Below are positions 11,514 to 11,794 of a stretch of DNA of 11,794 bases, piece after piece. Numbering within the stretch: the stretch's first letter is position 1; every line of letters begins with the position of its first letter. The translations under genes were made by a program, and so were the position numbers. Origin of the DNA: Candidatus Scatomorpha merdipullorum (GTDB lineage: Bacteria; Bacillota; Clostridia; Oscillospirales; Oscillospiraceae); the NCBI GenBank assembly GCA_018716795.1, contig DVJK01000153.1:1-11794 (forward strand), written 5' to 3'. Under the pieces are notes generated by a model. It saw nothing but the letters and a program-made list of their open reading frames with translations, was not told where the DNA came from and made no database searches.

Positions 11514-11794
11514 CAGCTCAGCCTGTCCAGCCACTCCTTCGCCTTGTCAATGAGCGAGCTCTCGGTTTCGGCGGGCTCGGGCTCCGGCTCGGAGGGAACG
11601 GGCGCGATATAGCTCGCGAGGACGTAGCCGCGCCGGCCCTGATAGTCGACGCAGGCGAATTCCCCGGCGGCGGAGACGTAGCTCATCTGCGCGCCTCTGG
11701 GTATGGTGGTCAGGGCCTCGGAGCCGACGTCCGGCTCCGCGCGCAGGGTTATGAACTCCTCGCAGTCGGCGTAGTAGAGCGCGCCGGCGCCCGT
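11513..11794 (-). CDS. SH3-domain protein, C-terminal part only
   Basis: The minus strand is open from the right edge to a TGA at 11513-11515, giving the last 93 residues. Roughly residues 7-67 form a bacterial SH3 (SH3b) domain: ITLRAEPDVGSEALTTIP followed by a short turn and ending GRRGYVLASYIAP. A Pro/Glu linker (PVPSEPEPEPAETE) leads to a short amphipathic C-terminal helix (SLIDKAKEWLDRLS). SH3b domains often bind cell wall or occur in secreted or envelope proteins. The N-terminus is outside the window, so a signal peptide or catalytic domain cannot be judged. It converges on the GH13 gene. Confidence 0.8.
   Translation of the reverse strand, partial: TGAGALYYADCEEFITLRAEPDVGSEALTTIPRGAQMSYVSAAGEFACVDYQGRRGYVLASYIAPVPSEPEPEPAETESSLIDKAKEWLDRLS

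Overview
The window is G+C-rich bacterial DNA, roughly two thirds G+C by eye. It has strong purine-rich Shine-Dalgarno sites, sigma-A-type promoters, a YtrA-type GntR/ABC operon and a firmicute-like ppx-ppk pair. Together these suggest a high-GC member of the Bacillota, probably a Clostridia (Oscillospirales-like) gut lineage. That placement is inference. A striking habit is the frequent use of ATA for isoleucine despite the high G+C.

Layout. (1) 1-248, minus: the N-terminal part of an HD-domain phosphohydrolase of the YfbR/HDDC2 type, with its promoter at 274-302. (2) 323-2382, plus: a three-gene operon of a metal-dependent amidohydrolase (MtaD/ATZ/TRZ-like), a small single-domain cupin and a MarR-type regulator, followed by a hairpin. 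(3) About 2434-3480: more than 1 kb without a believable gene. It is a dense cluster of structured repeats: six copies of a 22-bp palindrome with an invariant CTACGG tail, partly at 79-80 bp spacing and in both orientations. Two of them sit inside a composite element of about 240-258 bp present as two diverged inverted copies. (4) 3580-4449, plus: a short-chain dehydrogenase with its own promoter, start site and terminator. (5) 4539-7634, minus: ppx then ppk, overlapping by 4 bp. This pair degrades and makes inorganic polyphosphate. (6) 7693-9694, minus: gntR, ABC ATPase and ABC permease, with overlapping genes, a consensus promoter, an inverted-repeat operator over the -10 and transcription start, and a strong terminator. 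(7) 9718-11513, plus: a GH13 alpha-glucosidase divergent from the gntR operon, followed by two hairpins. (8) 11513-11794, minus: the C-terminal part of a protein with a bacterial SH3 domain.

How the genes fit together. The two regulators sit in the operons they probably control: MarR with the deaminase/cupin pair, and GntR with the ABC exporter. ppx and ppk are coupled translationally, so the opposing activities are made from one message. The SDR and the glucosidase look like stand-alone housekeeping or catabolic genes. No phage, IS element, CRISPR array, tRNA or rRNA was seen. The part least explained by known gene types is the structured repeat cluster between 2434 and 3480.
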